The translations under genes were made by a program, and so were the position numbers. From Apium graveolens (Eukaryota; Streptophyta; Magnoliopsida; Apiales; Apiaceae), in contig NC_133648.1 of assembly GCF_009905375.1 (NCBI RefSeq), forward strand, positions 88,474,307 to 88,538,306: a DNA stretch of 64,000 nucleotides. Direction: 5' to 3'. This document shows positions 59,595 through 64,000 of this stretch, piece after piece; positions within the stretch are counted from its first letter, which is position 1, and the number at the start of each line of letters is the position of its first letter. The notes under the pieces were generated by a model. That model saw only the letters and a program-made list of their open reading frames with translations, made no database searches and was not told the DNA's origin.

Positions 59595-59764
59595 TTATTC
59601 ATTCTTGTCAGGATCCTCCACGGGATCCTCCTCAGCAACAATCCCTTCTAGGACAACATCCTCAACCGTTACATCCTCAATATGAACATCATTCGGTCCC
59701 TCGTTAGGACGCTCTATCGGATCCACAATCTGATCTCCAATAAGTAATAAAACATCATCGCACT
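59595..59764 (-). pseudogene. G3 leader ORF fragment
   Basis: About 55 codons of the acidic leader protein seen in G1 (shared stretches such as PNEGP and VEDPD), cut on one side by C3 and on the other by the captured pol fragment. A start codon in the C3 LTR at 59789 is accidental. Confidence 0.65.
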
Positions 59765-60120
59765 TGTTAGATATATTTGATAATGTCATGGTTAATATGA
59801 TTTATGTTTAGTTTTCAGATCTTACTTAAACAGGATAAATCAGTACTTACTGGAAGTCAGGACTTAAGGATATCAGTACTTATATTATCAGGAGATAATC
59901 ATCAGAAGATGGATATCAGAACTTAAGTGCTGAAGGATGTTCAGATAAGGACCATTGCTGATTAAAGGAAAGAAGATCGAGATAAACATAAGAAGAGATA
60001 TGCATGAAGAAGGAATTCTATGAAGAATAGAATTCTTGGAAGAAAAGATATCTGATTGATATATTTTAGGAAGCAGAATTATATTCCATATCAATTAGCG
60101 ATTATCTTGTAACTGTGTAG

Positions 60121-60128
60121 TATATAAA
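60121..60128 (+). promoter_or_regulatory. C3 LTR TATA box
   Basis: TATATAAA, about 355 bp into the LTR; predicted start near 60150-60160. Confidence 0.7.
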
Positions 60129-60261
60129 CACAGACAAAGGGTTTACACTAAAAGTGTTATCATATTCGAGAAGATTATTCATTGTAACCCTAGCAGCTCT
60201 CGTGATATTTGTTCATCACTGAGAGGTAATAGTTCCATACTGTAACAGAGTTTATTGTTTC

Positions 60262-60267
60262 AATAAA
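60262..60267 (+). terminator. C3 LTR polyadenylation signal
   Basis: AATAAA, about 140 bp after the TATA box and 70 bp before the LTR end, the normal spacing for an R region. Confidence 0.6.
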
Positions 60268-60338
60268 GTTTGTTTTCTGTTACTTGAGATATTAAAGTTC
60301 GATTTGATTGTACTTTACAGTGTGTGTGACCTAACAAG

Positions 60339-60350
60339 TGGTATCAGAGC
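60339..60350 (+). other. C3 primer binding site, initiator-Met tRNA type
   Basis: TGGTATCAGAGC, two bases after the LTR end. Confidence 0.93.
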
Positions 60351-60392
60351 CCATCTGTTAATGCACATACAGTTTAAGATCCAAACACAATC

Positions 60393-62731
60393 ATGTCTGA
60401 CACAGAAACTCCAACTAAGCCTACCAAAACTGAAGAACTACTAAAGACACAAATTCAAAATCGGTATGAGACCATCAGAATTCCCATACTGAGACCATCT
60501 GAATATCCCATATGGAAGGTGAGGATGACCATGTTCCTGGAAGCAACAGGTCCAGAATATCTTGATAGAATCAAGGAAGGGCCTCACAAACCAACCAAGC
60601 TCGCAGTTGCAGTTGCAGGTGAAGCAGCAAAGACCGTACCAAAGGAGAAGAGTGATTATACTGCTGAAGATATCGCATCAATTGCTAAGGATGCTAAGGT
60701 ACGACACTTACTGCATAGTGCCATTGATAATGTAATGTCAAACAAGGTAATTAACTGCAAGACTGCTAAGGAGATATGGGATGCTCTGGAAACAAGGTGT
60801 CAGGGAACTGATACAATTAAGAAGACAGGACGACAATACTCACTCAAGAGTATGAACACTTTGACCCAAAGGCAAATGAGTCATTGACTGATTTATATGA
60901 TAGATTTGTCAAACTCTTGAATGATTTGTCATTGGTTGATAAGGAGTATGATCTTGAAGATTCAAACCTTAAATTCTTGTTAGCTCTTCCTGAATGCTGG
61001 GATTTGAAGGCAACAACAATAAGAGACAACTACAATCTTGATGAAACAAATCTTGATGAAATTTATGGAATGCTTAAGACTCATGAACTTGAGATGGAAC
61101 AAAGAAGCAAGAGGAAAGGAGGAAAGTCAAGGACAGTTGCTCTTAAGGCTGAAGAAGAATCCCCCAAGGCAGCTACCTCAAGGAAAGACAAGGGTAAAGC
61201 TCTTTTCACAAAGTCTGATACTGAGTCATCAAGTTCTGAAAGTGATGATGACTCAGATTCTGAAAGCTTGCCTGAGACTGATGCTGATGAGGAGATGATG
61301 AAGCTGTGTGCTCTTATGGTGAAAGGGATCACAAAGATTGCATACAGGAAGTTCAGGAAGGGAAAGAAGTTTTCCAGGAAAGGCACAAGTTCTGATAAGA
61401 AGAATTTCAGAAGATCTGAGGGCAGAGGTGGAAAGTCTGATAGAGGAGATTATACCAATGTCAAATGCTATAACTGTGGAGAGAAAGGCCACATATCTCC
61501 TGATTGTAAGAAAGTGAAGGGTGACAAAGGCAAGGCTCTTGTCACAAAGAAGAAAAGCTGGACAGACACCTCAGACTCTAAAAGTGAGGAGAACTATACT
61601 TTGATGGCAAATGTTGATAAAGAAAGTGCTGAGAGCAGTTCTGAAGCTGCTGAAACAAAGGTACCTCAGACTACTTATGCTTTTCATACTGATGATATTA
61701 ATGAGTTGAGAAGATATCTTAAAACCATGTTTGTTAGTTATAGAGATCAAACTTTAACATGTGAAAGATTAACTTCTGAAAATCTTGCTTTTAAGAAAAG
61801 AAATGATTTCTTAGAAAAAGAGTTAGTTATGTTCCATCAAACTCAGAAGGATAGAGATGATGCTTTTTATGTTAGGGATGAAGTGCTAAAAATGAATGAA
61901 TCTCTAAAAACTGAGTTAGAAAAGGAAAGAGAGATTATCAGGACTTGGACTAACTCTGGCAGAACAACTCAAAATTTGTTAAGTAGTGAAAATTGGAAAG
62001 AGGGCTTAGGTTATGGAGAGGATAAGAATGATAAAGGAACTGTAGAAATTAAGCCTGTTGTTGTTAAGCAAAAACCAAAGTTAAAACCTGTTAAGTTTGT
62101 AACTGTAAAATCTGATAATGAGCAATCAGAAGTTAAAGAGGGATTAACTTCTGACAAACTAAAACAGGAAAAGACAGCTGAAGTAAACATAGGCTTAATG
62201 ACAAAGAAGCAGCTTAAGCATAAGCTGAAAGATGTTAAGAATGCAAACAAGGTAAAATCACCTAGGAAAAATAGGAATGGAAAGGAAGGTGTGAATAAAA
62301 GCAATGATTATAAGCCTGTTCCTGATGCTCCTAGGAAAACGTGTCATAACTGTGGAAGTTCTAACCATCTGGCTTCTTTTTGCAGGAAGAATAAGAACAT
62401 AAACTCCTTACCTTCAAAGTCAGGGGTGAAGAGTCATTCTGTTAGATATAAGCCACAATATCCTTGTTTTCATTGTGGTAGTTTATGGCATTCCATTTAT
62501 ACTTGTAAGGAATATCATAGTTTATACTATGATTATTATCAAATAAAACCTTCTTTAAAGAAAGTTTCCATTGTTCCTTCTAGTGTAAATTCTGATTCAA
62601 AGTCTGATAGTGTAAATTCTGATAAGAAAAATGTTAACATAAACTCTGATGCTAAATCCGCTGCAAATGTTAACAAACTTGATAAGGCCAAAGGATCCAA
62701 GCAAGTCTGGGTCCTTAAAACTAATCATTAG
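60393..62731 (+). pseudogene. C3 gag, extended SIRE type (one frameshift)
   Basis: It starts at ATG 60393. A 1-base loss near 60826 shifts the frame; the rest is open from about 60830 to 62731. Contents in order: UBN2 gag core (up to about 61110), a Ser/Asp/Glu-rich acidic stretch, CCHC knuckle 61466-61507 (CYNCGEKGHISPDC), coiled coil (about 61690-61950), a Lys-rich region, knuckle 62342-62383 (CHNCGSSNHLASFC), and a third Cys/His cluster 62465-62506 (CFHCGSLWHSIYTC). It ends KQVWVLKTNH. The pol frame follows in the same phase after two stops (62729 and 62741). Confidence 0.9.
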
Positions 62732-62743
62732 TGGTCTTTGTGA

Positions 62744-64000
62744 TTGCAGGGCAACAGGAAAAATATCCTAGTCCTGGACAGTGGATGTTCAGGACATATG
62801 ACTGGAAATAAAGCCCTGCTATCAGACTTTGTGGAGAAAGCTGGCCCAAGTGTTTCTTATGGAGATGGCAACATTGGAAAAACATTGGGATATGGCAATA
62901 TCAATCTTGGGAATGTCATAATTAATGAAGTAGCTCTGGTCTCGGGACTTAAACACAATCTGCTGAGTATAAGTCAAATCTGTGACAGAGGTTATCATGT
63001 TGATTTCTTTGAAGAACACTGTGAAGTTGTGAGTAAATGTAAAGGCAAAGTTTTTCTGAAAGGATACAGGCGTGGTAACATTTATGAAGCTAAGCTTTCA
63101 ACAAGTACTGATGGTTCTGCAATCTGTCTGATGAGTAGAGCATCAATTGAAGAAAGCTGGAATTGGCACAAGAAACTCTCTCATTTAAATTTCAACAATA
63201 TAAATGAACTAGTCAAGAAAGATCTTGTGAGAGGACTGCCAAAGTCAGTATTTGCTCCTGATGGCCTTTGTGATTCTTGTCAGAAGGCCAAACAAAGAAA
63301 ATCTCCATTCAAGAGCAAGACTGAATCATCAATTCTTGAGCCTTATCATCTACTACATGTTGATCTATTTGGTCCAGTGAATGTCATGTCTATTGCAAAG
63401 AAGAAATATGCGTTGGTCATAGTGGATGAGTTCACCAGGTACACATGGGTGTATTTCTTGCACACAAAAAGTGAAACTGCATCTATCTTGATTGATCATG
63501 TCAAACATCTGGATAAATTGGTCAAAGATTCTGTGAAAACCATAAGGAGTGATAATGGCACTGAGTTCAAGAATTTGATAATGGAAGAGTTCTGCAAAAA
63601 CCATGGAATTAAGCAGGAATTTTCTGCTCCTGGAACTCCACAGCAAAATGGAGTTGTTGAAAGGAAGAATAGAACTCTCATTGAAGCCGCACGTACAATG
63701 CTTGAAGAAGCAAAGCTTCCAACCTATTTCTGGGCTGAAGCTGTGCAGACTGCTTGTTTTACTCAAAATGCAACACTCATTAAAAAGCAAGGAAAAACAC
63801 CATATGAGATGGTGAAGAAAAAGAAGCCAAATCTGAAGTACTTTCATGTATTTGGATGCAAGTGTTTTGTTCTTAAGACTCATCCTGAATAGCTATCCAA
63901 ATTTGATCTAAAAGCTGATGAAGGAATTTTTGTTGGATATCCAATTTCCACAAAAGCCTTCAGAGTCTATAATTTGAGAACAAGAGTGGTCATGGAATCT
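62744..64000 (+). pseudogene. C3 pol: protease, pre-integrase, integrase (one nonsense codon, continues)
   Basis: Open 62744-63892 (382 aa from the first ATG-equivalent; the true entry may lie upstream). Protease DSGCSGHMTG at residues 12-21, pre-integrase segment about 105-190 with the HHCC region, then the integrase core with Asp 207, Asp 270 and Glu 306 (DX35E). A TAG at 63890-63892 stops it, and the same frame stays open to 64000 (LKADEG, NLRT motifs). Active-site residues are intact, so this is a young copy. Confidence 0.93.

Larger units (their letters stand above)
50595..59764 (-). mobile_element. G3: second copy of the non-autonomous G1 family
   Basis: Minus-strand element: complete 3' LTR (50595-54613), polypurine tract, integrase C-terminal remnant, unassignable interior, gag remnant, a captured pol fragment and the start of the leader ORF, where C3 is inserted (59765). 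The 5' LTR lies outside the window. It shares the G1 internal structure and several stop codons. The candidate target duplication is TAATA (50590-50594); the partner is not visible. Confidence 0.85.
59765..60336 (+). repeat. C3 5' LTR (572 bp)
   Basis: It has inverted ends TGTTAG...CTAACA. It contains four copies of an (A)TCAGNACTTA motif between about 59837 and 59920, a TATA box and a polyadenylation signal. Confidence 0.92.
59765..64000 (+). mobile_element. C3: SIRE-like copia element, runs off the window
   Basis: LTR, PBS, extended gag with three zinc knuckles, PR and integrase in order; RT, RNase H and the 3' end lie beyond 64000. It is the best preserved copia element here: one frameshift in gag and one nonsense codon in integrase. 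It is inserted in G3; GCACT (59760-59764) is the candidate target duplication. Confidence 0.93.

Noticed and set aside
60844..62304. Minus-strand ORFs of 61-101 aa over C3 gag
   Set aside because: Shadows of the gag frame.

Overview
The window is repeat-only DNA from a large plant nuclear genome. I see no host gene, tRNA or rRNA. It holds LTR retrotransposons of two superfamilies, nested in one another: Ty3/gypsy chromovirus-type elements (Tekay/Del-like) and Ty1/copia elements of the SIRE/Maximus type, recognised by an extended gag and an envelope-like ORF after pol. The primer binding sites I can see match plant initiator-Met tRNA (TGGTATCAGAGC). A eudicot is likely. The copia envelope-like proteins and LTR motifs remind me of Apiaceae and Asteraceae repeats, but that is recollection and low confidence.

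Layout. 1-1725 (-): broken gypsy pol fragment. 1726-25528 (+): G1, a gypsy element with a 4.2-kb LTR, a truncated 5' LTR and a decayed interior. 11122-23790 (+): G2, a complete 12.7-kb gypsy element with 3.4-kb LTRs and target-site duplication ATTTA, inserted in the G1 3' LTR. 25529-34094 (-): C1, a SIRE-like copia element cut inside its envelope-like ORF by G1. 34100-34634: gypsy-type LTR remnant L5. 34635-41030 (+): C2a, the 3' half of a second SIRE-like family, with a 1500-bp solo LTR (38755-40254) inside its envelope-like ORF. 41031-43944 (-): leader and LTR of gypsy element G4. 44469-49424 (+): C2b, the 5' half of another C2-family copy. 49425-50594 (-): LTR fragment L6. 50595-59764 (-): G3, same family as G1. 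59765-64000 (+): C3, a third SIRE-like element running off the end.

The left side reads as a nest C2a > L5 > C1 > G1 > G2, oldest to youngest. Hand-counted LTR differences (about 2.7% for G1, about 1.2% for G2) agree with this order. Almost every coding region is broken, and most of the nonsense codons I placed are C-to-T or G-to-A transitions at Gln or Trp codons, as expected for long-methylated repeats.

The most interesting signals are these. (1) Each SIRE-like family carries its own reiterated ~11-bp motif in its LTR; in C1 and C2 the same motif also fills the spacer between pol and the envelope-like ORF. (2) G1 and G3 share the same lesions, yet the G1 LTRs are young, so they look like a defective family that kept moving. 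(3) Short leader ORFs of unknown function sit between PBS and gag in four gypsy elements.
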